Source: UBA9676 sp036522155 (GTDB taxonomy: Bacteria > Actinomycetota > Actinomycetes > Streptosporangiales > Streptosporangiaceae). From it: DNA of 26,468 bases. Every line of letters starts with the position of its first letter. The stretch's first letter is position 1. The notes under the pieces are model-generated. The model ran no database searches and had not been told where the DNA came from. It saw only the letters and a list, made by a program, of their open reading frames with translations. The stretch spans positions 1-26,468 of the forward strand of contig DATDGI010000375.1 in the NCBI GenBank assembly GCA_036522155.1, in the 5' to 3' direction. Positions 20,223-26,468 of this stretch are shown here, piece by piece. A program made the position numbers and the translations under genes.

Positions 20223-21446
20223 TCAGCCGGTGTAGGCGCGGAGTTCCCGCCGGGCCAGCGAGCGCTTGTGCACTTCGTCGGGCCCGTCGGCGAACCGGAG
20301 TGTGCGAGCGGCGGCCCACAGGTGAGCCAGCGGCAGATCCTGGCTGACCCCGGCCGCGCCGTGCGCCTGGATGGCCTTGTCGATCACCCACTCCGCCATC
20401 GCCGGGGTGGCCACCTTGATCGCCTGAATCTCGGTGTGCGCGCCCTTGTTGCCGACGGTGTCCATCAGCCAGGCGGTCTTCAGCACCAGCAGCCTGGCCT
20501 GCTCGATCCGGACCCGGGACTCGGCGATCCAGTCCTGGATGACGCCCTGCTCGGCCAGCGGCCGGCCGAACGCGGTGCGGCTAACCACCCGCCGGCACAG
20601 CAGTTCCAGCGCCCGCTCCGCCCCGCCGATCAGCCGCATGCAGTGGTGGATGCGGCCGGGGCCGAGCCGGGCCTGCGCGATCGCGAACCCGTCGCCCTCG
20701 CCGCCGATGAGGTTGGCGGCCGGGACGGTGACGCCGGTGAACTCGACCTCGGCGTGGCCGCCGTGGCTGGCGTCGTCGAACCCGAACAGGGTCATGCCAC
20801 GGGTGATCTTCACCCCTGGGGTGTCCCTGGGCACGAGAATCATCGACTGCTGCCGGTGCCGGTCCGCGGCCGGGTCGGTCTTGCCCATCACGATCAGGAT
20901 CTTGCAGGCCGGGTCCATGGCGCCGGACGACCACCACTTGCGGCCGTTGATCACGTAGCTGCCGCCGTCCCGCTCGATCCGGGTGGCGATGTTGCTCGCG
21001 TCGGAGGAGGCGACCTCCGGCTCGGTCATGCAGAACGCCGAGCGGATCTCCCCGGCCAGCAGCGGGGTGAGCCACTCCTTGCGCTGTTCCTCGGTTCCGA
21101 ACTCGGCGAGCAGTTCCATGTTGCCGGTGTCGGGGGCGGCGCAGTTGAGCGCCTCCGGGGCGAGCGCGGGGCTGTGCCCGGTGATCTCCGCCAGCGGCGC
21201 GTACTGGAGGTTGGTCAGCCCGGCACCGTCCGGGTGGCTGGGGAGGAACAGGTTCCACAGCCCCTGGCGCCTGGCCTCGGCCTTGAGCGTCCCGACCACG
21301 GGCGGCCGCCGCCACGGATCCCCGGCCGCGGCGGCCGCGGCGGCTTGCTCGGCGAAGACCGGCTCGGCCGGGTAGACGTGCTCGTCCATGAAGGCCAGGA
21401 GCCGCTCGCGCAGCACCTGGGTGCGGTCGTCATACGCGAAGTCCAT
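20223..21446 (-). CDS. Acyl-CoA dehydrogenase, ACAD10/11-like
   Basis: 407-residue acyl-CoA dehydrogenase and first gene of the minus-strand operon. It opens MDFAYDDRTQVLRERL and shows FCMTEPEVASSDASNI and YVINGRKWWSSGA in the flavin-binding region. LGPGRIHHCMRLIGGAERAL follows, and near the C-terminus AIQAHGAAGVSQDLPLAH then FADGPDEVHKRSLARREL. The DGPDEVH sequence replaces the usual EGT motif and is characteristic of the ACAD10/ACAD11-type branch, where an acidic residue there (Asp387 here) is the candidate base. GGGAGG precedes the ATG at 21444-21446. Human ACAD11-type enzymes act on long or hydroxylated acyl chains; the substrate here is unknown. It is expected to supply the enoyl-CoA for downstream steps encoded by the operon. 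Confidence 0.9.
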   Translation of the reverse strand: MDFAYDDRTQVLRERLLAFMDEHVYPAEPVFAEQAAAAAAAGDPWRRPPVVGTLKAEARRQGLWNLFLPSHPDGAGLTNLQYAPLAEITGHSPALAPEALNCAAPDTGNMELLAEFGTEEQRKEWLTPLLAGEIRSAFCMTEPEVASSDASNIATRIERDGGSYVINGRKWWSSGAMDPACKILIVMGKTDPAADRHRQQSMILVPRDTPGVKITRGMTLFGFDDASHGGHAEVEFTGVTVPAANLIGGEGDGFAIAQARLGPGRIHHCMRLIGGAERALELLCRRVVSRTAFGRPLAEQGVIQDWIAESRVRIEQARLLVLKTAWLMDTVGNKGAHTEIQAIKVATPAMAEWVIDKAIQAHGAAGVSQDLPLAHLWAAARTLRFADGPDEVHKRSLARRELRAYTG

Positions 21447-21481
21447 CGCGCCTCCCGGGGGCCGGCCAGTCCGGTCAGCAC

Positions 21482-21497
21482 TTTACCTATCAGTAGC
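21482..21497 (-). promoter_or_regulatory. AT-rich near-palindrome upstream of the acyl-CoA operon
   Basis: TTACCTATCAGTAG, with arms TAC and GTA around a loosely symmetrical centre, is the only AT-rich element in the 133-bp gap ahead of the first dehydrogenase gene. It looks like a TetR-family type operator or part of a promoter. No TetR-type gene is present in the window, so this is a weak call. Confidence 0.3.
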
Positions 21498-21525
21498 TTG
21501 CCGGACGCGGGCCGGCTGGGCTAGC

Positions 21526-21591
21526 GCGGCTTACCGGGCATTGCGGCTCACCGGCATTGCGGCTTACCGGCATTGCGGGTTACCGGGCATT
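21526..21591. repeat. Four tandem 16-17-bp repeats spanning the DUF2079 gene's 3' end
   Basis: Units at 21526-21542, 21543-21558, 21559-21574 and 21575-21591 follow the pattern GCGGSTYACCGG(G)CATT. The last unit lies in the final codons and TAA stop of the DUF2079 gene, so the array repeats the gene's own terminus (...Asn-Ala-Arg-stop) three more times into the spacer. In the gene's reading direction three of the four units hold TAA at the stop position and one holds TGA. Confidence 0.85.
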
Positions 21592-23388
21592 GCGGCCGGC
21601 GAAGCGGAACACGTACACGTCGTCCGCCTCGAAGATCTTCTGGAAGCGGAGATCGGGGTAGATGCGGGTGATGAAGGCCGGGACGTTGCGCGGCGCCGGG
21701 GAGTAGCCGCTGTCCAGGCCGTCGAACACCAGGTAGGGCGGGGTGAGCTTGCCCGAGGTGCCGATCCAGTAGGTGGTGTCCCGGGTCGCCAGCGGCGCCA
21801 GCAGGCTCAGCGTGGCCACCACGGTGCTGCCGGGCGGGATCGCGGCCACCGCCGCGCGGTCCGCCCGGGCGTGCGCGGTGATGTCGTAGGTCCGCGGCTT
21901 CCACACGTCCGACAACGGGAACCGGAACGCCAGCACGACCGCGATGGCCGCCATCACCGCGGCCGCGTACCGGCCCGCCCGGAGGGCGAGGGGGTAGCGG
22001 CCCCGGGATCCGGGTGTGGCCGGCGGCGGCCGGGCGGCGGGGCCGGCCTGCGCCCACGCGGCCTGGGCCTGGCCGTGCGCGGCGGCCCGCGCCTGCGCCC
22101 GGCGGGCGGCGTTCGCCTGGATGCGGGCCAGGGCATCGATCGCGGCCAGGAAGACGATCGGCATCAGGGTCGAGTTGTAATGCCAGTCCGTCCCCCAGTA
22201 GCTGTTGTTGGTGGCCAGGAACCGCAGCACCAGCGTGGGCACCGCTATGACCGCGAGCGGGGACCGCAGGGCCAGGAACGCCACCGGCAGCAGCAGCATG
22301 AACGTGGTCCGCAGCTTCTGGGTGCCCGCGTGGGTGAACTGTTTCAGCAGGCCGCTGACGGAGAAATGATGGCCGCCCGGGGCCAGCACCCCGCCGTCGA
22401 ACCAGTACGGGTAGTGATGGGCCGGGTTGAAGTGCGGGATGATCACCTCGATCGCCAGCGCCGACCAGCCCAGCCCCCAGATCACCAGCAGCCCGCCGGC
22501 GATGGCCCACGGGCCGGCCGCTGCGGTCCAGGGGCCGGCCGCGCGGCTGGCAGGCTCCGGTGCGGGGCCGGTGTGCTGCTCCGGTGCGGGGGCGGTGTGC
22601 TGCTCCGGTGCGGGGCCGGTGTCCTGCCACCAGGCGGCGGCCGCCATGCCCAGCATGACCAGGCCGATCGCGGCGACGGTCAGGCCCTGGTCCTCCTTGG
22701 CGAAGACCAGCGGCAGGGCCCACGCCGCGGCGGCCCACGGGCGCCGGCGCACCAGGGCGGACAGCGAGAACGCGATCAGCGGGACGGCGAACGCGATCTC
22801 GTGAAAGTCGAAGATGATCATCTGCTGGAGGCCCCAGGAGGCCCCGTAGGCGGCGCCGATCACCCGGCTCGCCCCGGTGCCCAGCAGTTCCCTGGCCGCC
22901 CGGCACACCGGGATCACCGAGATCGCGGTCAGCAGCGCCTGCGCGACCAGCAGGGTGACCGGGGTCGGGAAGACCCGGTAGAAGGGGGCGATCAGCGCCA
23001 CGATCGGCTGGAAGTGGTCGCCCAGCAGGTTGAAGCCCGCCCCCTTGATGGTGACCACCGGCGCGTGCAGGCCGGCGAGCTGGCGCACGTACTCGGTATA
23101 GATGCCGAGATCCCAGGAGCCCGGGTCCATCCGCAGGTAGCGGAAGACCGAGATGGTGGTGTAAACGGCGAACACGACCGCCGCGATCAGCCAGGGCACC
23201 CGGTCGGGCCGGGTACCAGGAGCGGCCGGTGACGCGGTGGCAGGCGGCTCGGTGGAGGAGGCTGGCCCGGTGGTGGTGACCGGGCCGGTGGGGGTGGCCG
23301 GGCCGCTGGGCGGGGCGGGCTCGGTGGGCGCGCCGGGCTCGTGGTCGCCGGCGGCCGCTCCCGGCGGCGCGCCCTGATCCTGGGCCAT
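21580..23388 (-). CDS. DUF2079-family polytopic membrane protein
   Basis: 602-residue membrane protein. The first 60 residues are Pro/Thr/Ala-rich and disordered, then about ten hydrophobic segments follow from residue 64. DUF2079 hallmarks are GSWDLGIYTEYVRQLA, NLLGDHFQPIVALI, IFDFHEIAFAVPLIAFSL and FAKEDQGL. The overall layout resembles GT-C type glycosyltransferases with acidic residues in the first outer loop (Asp-Leu-Gly), but the family's reaction is not established. A hydrophilic insert near the middle contains three copies of an eight-residue repeat (EQHTGPAP-like), and a second Ala/Gln/Arg-rich insert precedes the last membrane helix. The ATG at 23386-23388 is the family-compatible start. 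The ABC exporter genes lie upstream on the same strand behind a hairpin, so it may be a separate unit. Confidence 0.85.
   Translation of the reverse strand: MAQDQGAPPGAAAGDHEPGAPTEPAPPSGPATPTGPVTTTGPASSTEPPATASPAAPGTRPDRVPWLIAAVVFAVYTTISVFRYLRMDPGSWDLGIYTEYVRQLAGLHAPVVTIKGAGFNLLGDHFQPIVALIAPFYRVFPTPVTLLVAQALLTAISVIPVCRAARELLGTGASRVIGAAYGASWGLQQMIIFDFHEIAFAVPLIAFSLSALVRRRPWAAAAWALPLVFAKEDQGLTVAAIGLVMLGMAAAAWWQDTGPAPEQHTAPAPEQHTGPAPEPASRAAGPWTAAAGPWAIAGGLLVIWGLGWSALAIEVIIPHFNPAHHYPYWFDGGVLAPGGHHFSVSGLLKQFTHAGTQKLRTTFMLLLPVAFLALRSPLAVIAVPTLVLRFLATNNSYWGTDWHYNSTLMPIVFLAAIDALARIQANAARRAQARAAAHGQAQAAWAQAGPAARPPPATPGSRGRYPLALRAGRYAAAVMAAIAVVLAFRFPLSDVWKPRTYDITAHARADRAAVAAIPPGSTVVATLSLLAPLATRDTTYWIGTSGKLTPPYLVFDGLDSGYSPAPRNVPAFITRIYPDLRFQKIFEADDVYVFRFAGRNAR
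22554..22622. repeat. Three tandem 24-bp repeats inside the DUF2079 gene
   Basis: Units begin at 22554, 22578 and 22602 (the last is incomplete by three bases) and differ by one base. The in-frame translation repeats Glu-Gln-His-Thr-(Gly/Ala)-Pro-Ala-Pro. The period is a multiple of three, so copy-number changes would keep the frame. The repeat lies in a hydrophilic loop between membrane segments. Confidence 0.85.
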
Positions 23389-23500
23389 CGGGCCTACCGG
23401 GGCAACCGCGTGGCGTCGCTGGCCGCCATGGGCGCTCCCTCCCGGGGTCTGCCGGCCGCCACTGGGCCCTGCCCGGCAAATGCCCCAATCCGCTCGTCAG

Positions 23501-23525
23501 CCTAGCCAGCCCGAGCCTGGTTAGG
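23501..23525 (-). terminator. Hairpin downstream of the ABC exporter operon
   Basis: CCTA-CCAG arms pair with CTGG-TAGG (one mismatch in the minus-strand RNA) around a seven-base loop. It starts 20 bp beyond the second permease's stop on the minus strand and would end the exporter transcript before the DUF2079 gene. No T-run is present. Confidence 0.4.
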
Positions 23526-23544
23526 AGCCAGTGAAGTGGGATCG

Positions 23545-24396
23545 TCAGGTCAGCAGCAGGCGGCCGACCCGGCGGCCGGCGATCACCAGACCCGTCATGC
23601 CCATGACGGCCAGGTAGGCGACCGGCACCAGCAGGCCAAGGCCGGCCCCGCCGAGGGTGAGACCGCGCAGCAGGGTGACCGCCTGGTACAGCGGGGTGCA
23701 CTCGACCACGATCTGGACCGCCCGCGGATAGACGCTGAGCGGGTAGAAGGTGGTGGAGAACAGGAAGAGCGGAAGGCTGATCAGCGTCACGTACTCGAAG
23801 TCCTGCCAGCTGCGCATGAACGTACTGGCCGCCATGCCGGTGGCGGCGAACGCGAACCCGGTCAGGATGGCGGCGGGCAGGGCCAGCACCGCCCAGCCGG
23901 AATGCAGCAGGCCCATCGCCAGCATGACCGTGATGAACGCCATGGCGTACAGGCTGCCCCGGATCAGCGCCCAGCCGATCTGGCCGAGGGCGACGTCGGT
24001 GGCCCGCATGGGGGTGGCCAGCACCGCGTCGTACAGCTTGGCGTACTTGAGCAGGAAGAAGACGTTGAAGGTGGAGTCGTAGATGGCGCCGTTCATGGCC
24101 GAGGTGGCCAGCAGGGCCGGCCCGACGAACGCGATGTAGGTGATGTGGGACCCGCCGGGGCCGGTCACCGTGCCGACCAGCTTGCCCAGGCCGACCCCGA
24201 GCGACAGCAGGTAGAACAGCGGCTCGCCCACGCCGGATAGCAGCACCAGCCAGGCGTGCCGGTAGGCACGCGCGTTGCGCTCGATCAGGTGCAGGCTGCT
24301 GCGGCCCCCGAGCACGCCGCGCAGCCGGGCCAGGGCGGGCCACGGCACGACCCGCAGCGGCAGGGCCTGGACTCCGGTTCCGGGGCGGTCAGACAT
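23545..24396 (-). CDS. ABC-2 type exporter permease (second permease, NodJ/DrrB-like)
   Basis: 283-residue permease with a cytoplasmic N-terminus, six hydrophobic segments and the ABC-2 features IERNARAYRHAWLVLLSGVG, YDSTFNVFFLLKYAKLYDAV, and TFYPLSVYPRAVQIVVECTP near the C-terminus. The last resembles the conserved region of NodJ-type lipooligosaccharide and DrrB-type drug exporters. The ATG at 24394-24396 overlaps the previous permease's stop by eight bases (ATGTCTGA), so the two are translated together. With the other permease it likely forms a heterodimer. The cargo (lipid-linked glycan, lipid or secondary metabolite) cannot be read. Confidence 0.9.
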   Translation of the reverse strand: MSDRPGTGVQALPLRVVPWPALARLRGVLGGRSSLHLIERNARAYRHAWLVLLSGVGEPLFYLLSLGVGLGKLVGTVTGPGGSHITYIAFVGPALLATSAMNGAIYDSTFNVFFLLKYAKLYDAVLATPMRATDVALGQIGWALIRGSLYAMAFITVMLAMGLLHSGWAVLALPAAILTGFAFAATGMAASTFMRSWQDFEYVTLISLPLFLFSTTFYPLSVYPRAVQIVVECTPLYQAVTLLRGLTLGGAGLGLLVPVAYLAVMGMTGLVIAGRRVGRLLLT

Positions 24397-25174
24397 ACAG
24401 CCGCCGCCGGTAGGTGCGGTTCCCGGCCAGTATCCCGGCGGTGGCCAGGGCGGCCAGATAGGCCACGTGCCCAAGCGCCGCGCCAGCGGTGGCCGTGCCC
24501 AGGCTGAGCGCCCGGCACAGGGCCACCCCATGCCACAGCGGGGTCGCGTAGGCGACCGGCCGGAGCCAGCCGGGAAGCTGGCTGAGGGGGAAGAAGATGC
24601 CGGAGAACAAGAACAGCGGGATCATGCCGAACCGGTAGATCATCGCGAACGACGTGTCCCTGGTCCGGCTCACCGACCACGCTTCGATCGGGGTGGCGAA
24701 GGCCAGCCCGGTGAGCACCGCGACCGGCAGCGCCAGCAGCGCCCCGCGCGAATGGAGCGCGCCGAACGCCACCGCCACCGCCATGAAGATCGAGCAGTTC
24801 ATGACCAGCCGCATGGTGGTGAAGAGCACGTGGCCGTGGTAGATGTCCGCCGGTCCCAGCGGCGAGGCGGCCGCCGCCTGGTAGGTCCGGTTCCACTTGA
24901 CCGACCCGAACACCGGGTAGGTGCACTCCCCCACCGCGGTCTGCATGGCGGTGGCGGCCAGCAGCCCGGGAGCCAGGAAGTCCAGGTAGCTCACCCCGCC
25001 CAGGCGGGCGGTGCCGTGCGCGTTGACCAGTGATCCCAGCCCCAGGCCGATGGCGCCGAGGAACAGCACCGGGTTCAGCACGCTGCTGTAAATGGAGCCG
25101 CGCCAGGTCCGGCGGTAGTCGGTCAGCCAGAACCGCAGCTGCCGGCCAGCGAGCGAGCCCGTCACCGCGGACAT
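24389..25174 (-). CDS. ABC-2 type exporter permease (first permease, NodJ/DrrB-like)
   Basis: 261-residue six-helix permease. Motifs include WLTDYRRTWRGSIYSSVLNP near the N-terminus, LDFLAPGLLAATAMQTAVGE, VKWNRTYQAAAASPLGPADI, and FFPLSQLPGWLRPVAYATPL, the usual ABC-2 late loop. GGGAG lies ahead of the ATG at 25172-25174. It follows the ATPase by 61 bp, a gap filled by tandem copies of the ATPase 3' end and a small bridging frame. Its own C-terminus overlaps the next permease's start. The similarity between the two permeases suggests an old duplication and a heterodimeric membrane unit. Confidence 0.9.
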   Translation of the reverse strand: MSAVTGSLAGRQLRFWLTDYRRTWRGSIYSSVLNPVLFLGAIGLGLGSLVNAHGTARLGGVSYLDFLAPGLLAATAMQTAVGECTYPVFGSVKWNRTYQAAAASPLGPADIYHGHVLFTTMRLVMNCSIFMAVAVAFGALHSRGALLALPVAVLTGLAFATPIEAWSVSRTRDTSFAMIYRFGMIPLFLFSGIFFPLSQLPGWLRPVAYATPLWHGVALCRALSLGTATAGAALGHVAYLAALATAGILAGNRTYRRRLYV

Positions 25175-25235
25175 GGTTTCTCCCGCTCGCGGCCGGTCAG
25201 TGCCATCGCCCCCGGCTGGCGGCCGGTCAGTGCCA

Positions 25236-25236
<1 letters not shown>
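25162..25236 (-). CDS. Possible 24-residue coupling frame between ATPase and permease
   Basis: A short frame begins at the ATG embedded in the ATPase stop (TGATG) and ends with TGA inside the fifth codon of the permease gene. GGGGGAG lies just ahead of its ATG. Its peptide is itself a duplicated MALTGR-type sequence, because it is made of the tandem repeat. It is out of frame with the permease. It may carry ribosomes from the ATPase stop to the permease start; it may equally be a by-product of the duplication. Confidence 0.3.

Positions 25237-25262
<26 letters not shown>
25189..25262. repeat. Tandem 30-32-bp repeats at the ATPase 3' end
   Basis: Copies begin GCGGCCGGTCAGTGCCATC at 25189 and 25219, with a 12-base partial third at 25251. 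The third and second copies overlap the last codons (Leu-Thr-Gly-Arg-Gln-Leu-Gly-Glu) and TGA of the ATPase gene; the first lies in the spacer. It is the same kind of gene-end duplication as at the DUF2079 gene, though the unit sequence is different. Confidence 0.8.
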
Positions 25263-26201
<939 letters not shown>

Positions 26202-26342
26202 TCTCACAGCCAGTTTTCCCAGTGTGGCCGGCATCGTTGCAGCCAGATGTGCCCTGTTGGCCCGGCCCCACCCGCGAAGGGGGTACTGTCTCAAGGGTCA
26301 CGTTGACGACTCTGGTACGCGGCAGGAGAGGACGGGCGGCTG

Positions 26343-26468
26343 GTGACTCTGGTCCGAGGGCTGTACCTGCGCTTCCGGCAGCTGATTCACGAGGCCGCTA
26401 AGTTCGGCGTGGTCGGCGTCTTCGGGCTGCTCGTGACCAACGGCGTGTACGCGCTGATGCACGAGGAG
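26343..26468 (+). CDS. GtrA-family membrane protein, N-terminal part (cut by window edge)
   Basis: The first 42 codons of a gene leaving the window on the right. The peptide runs from VTLVRGLYLRFRQL to VTNGVYALMHEE, with FRQLIHEAAKFGVVGVFG marking the start of the first GtrA membrane helix. GtrA-like proteins are small four-helix membrane proteins linked to moving lipid-linked sugars (for example glucosyl-undecaprenyl phosphate) in cell-wall glycan decoration. The GTG at 26343 follows a purine-rich GGAGAGGA about ten bases ahead. It is divergent from the exporter ATPase, with 141 bp between the start codons. Family assignment rests on this short piece only. Confidence 0.65.
   Translation, partial: MTLVRGLYLRFRQLIHEAAKFGVVGVFGLLVTNGVYALMHEE

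Noticed and set aside
21482..21497. KstR/KstR2-type sterol-catabolism operator ahead of the acyl-CoA operon
   Set aside because: The AT-rich motif there does not match the KstR or KstR2 consensus as I know them, so a sterol link cannot be claimed from it.
21526..21591. Short repeats considered as a CRISPR array
   Set aside because: Units are directly adjacent with no unique spacers, are only 16-17 bp long, and have no cas genes nearby.
21388..23232. 614-codon plus-strand frame opposite the DUF2079 gene
   Set aside because: Arg/Gly/Asp/Gln-rich composition typical of antisense frames; the tandem repeats only make it look periodic.
21548..24343. Long minus-strand frame overlapping the DUF2079 and exporter permease genes in another phase
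   Set aside because: Low-complexity Arg/Gly/Pro/Ala translation without motifs. The other frame encodes recognised membrane proteins.

Overview
The window is about 26.5 kb of very GC-rich DNA. Strong third-position GC bias, frequent GTG starts, ATGA stop/start overlaps, a luciferase-like F420-type oxidoreductase, a GlnR-like box and several short-chain/acyl-CoA dehydrogenase genes point to a soil-type actinobacterium (Actinomycetota). I cannot fix the genus. No tRNA, rRNA, CRISPR array or prophage was seen. The left edge cuts through an IS630-type transposase gene and the right edge through a GtrA-like membrane protein gene.

Layout. (1) 1-3.1 kb: the transposase 5' end, an IclR-type regulator, an alpha/beta hydrolase and a divergent luciferase-like oxidoreductase. 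(2) 3.07-3.81 kb: a VapBC-like toxin-antitoxin pair whose start codon overlaps a perfect palindrome. (3) 3.9-5.46 kb: an ammonium transporter with a strong hairpin behind it and a GlnR-type box in front, but no PII gene beside it. (4) 5.7-15.7 kb, plus strand: a probable sugar-uptake operon. It comprises a LacI-type repressor, two Dpp/Opp-type permeases, two ATPases, a lipoprotein solute-binding protein and a cytoplasmic GH3 beta-glucosidase. Two identical 15-bp operators in opposite orientation, 31 bp apart centre to centre, precede it. The logic is import of a beta-glucoside or cello/laminari-oligosaccharide, intracellular hydrolysis, and release of the repressor by the sugar. Perfect hairpins lie on both sides of the binding-protein gene. 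(5) 15.7-21.45 kb, minus strand: a tightly packed lipid or CoA-ester catabolism operon. In transcription order it encodes an ACAD10/11-like acyl-CoA dehydrogenase, a FabG-like SDR, two overlapping acyl-CoA dehydrogenases that look like a heteromeric pair, a second SDR and a VOC/glyoxalase-like protein. (6) 21.6-26.5 kb: a DUF2079 polytopic membrane protein, a NodIJ/DrrABC-type exporter (ATPase and two ABC-2 permeases) and the start of a GtrA-like gene, suggesting envelope lipid or glycan work.

The least expected structure is in region 6. Two genes 4 kb apart (DUF2079 and the ABC ATPase) each have their last codons and stop codon duplicated in tandem into the following spacer. In the ABC operon this creates a small frame that starts at the ATPase stop (TGATG) and ends inside the next gene, and may couple their translation. 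I did not find a clearly new multi-gene defence or biosynthetic system. The regulatory architecture of the uptake operon, the amt GlnR-like box, the mismatched acyl-CoA dehydrogenase pair and the 3'-end duplications are the best leads.
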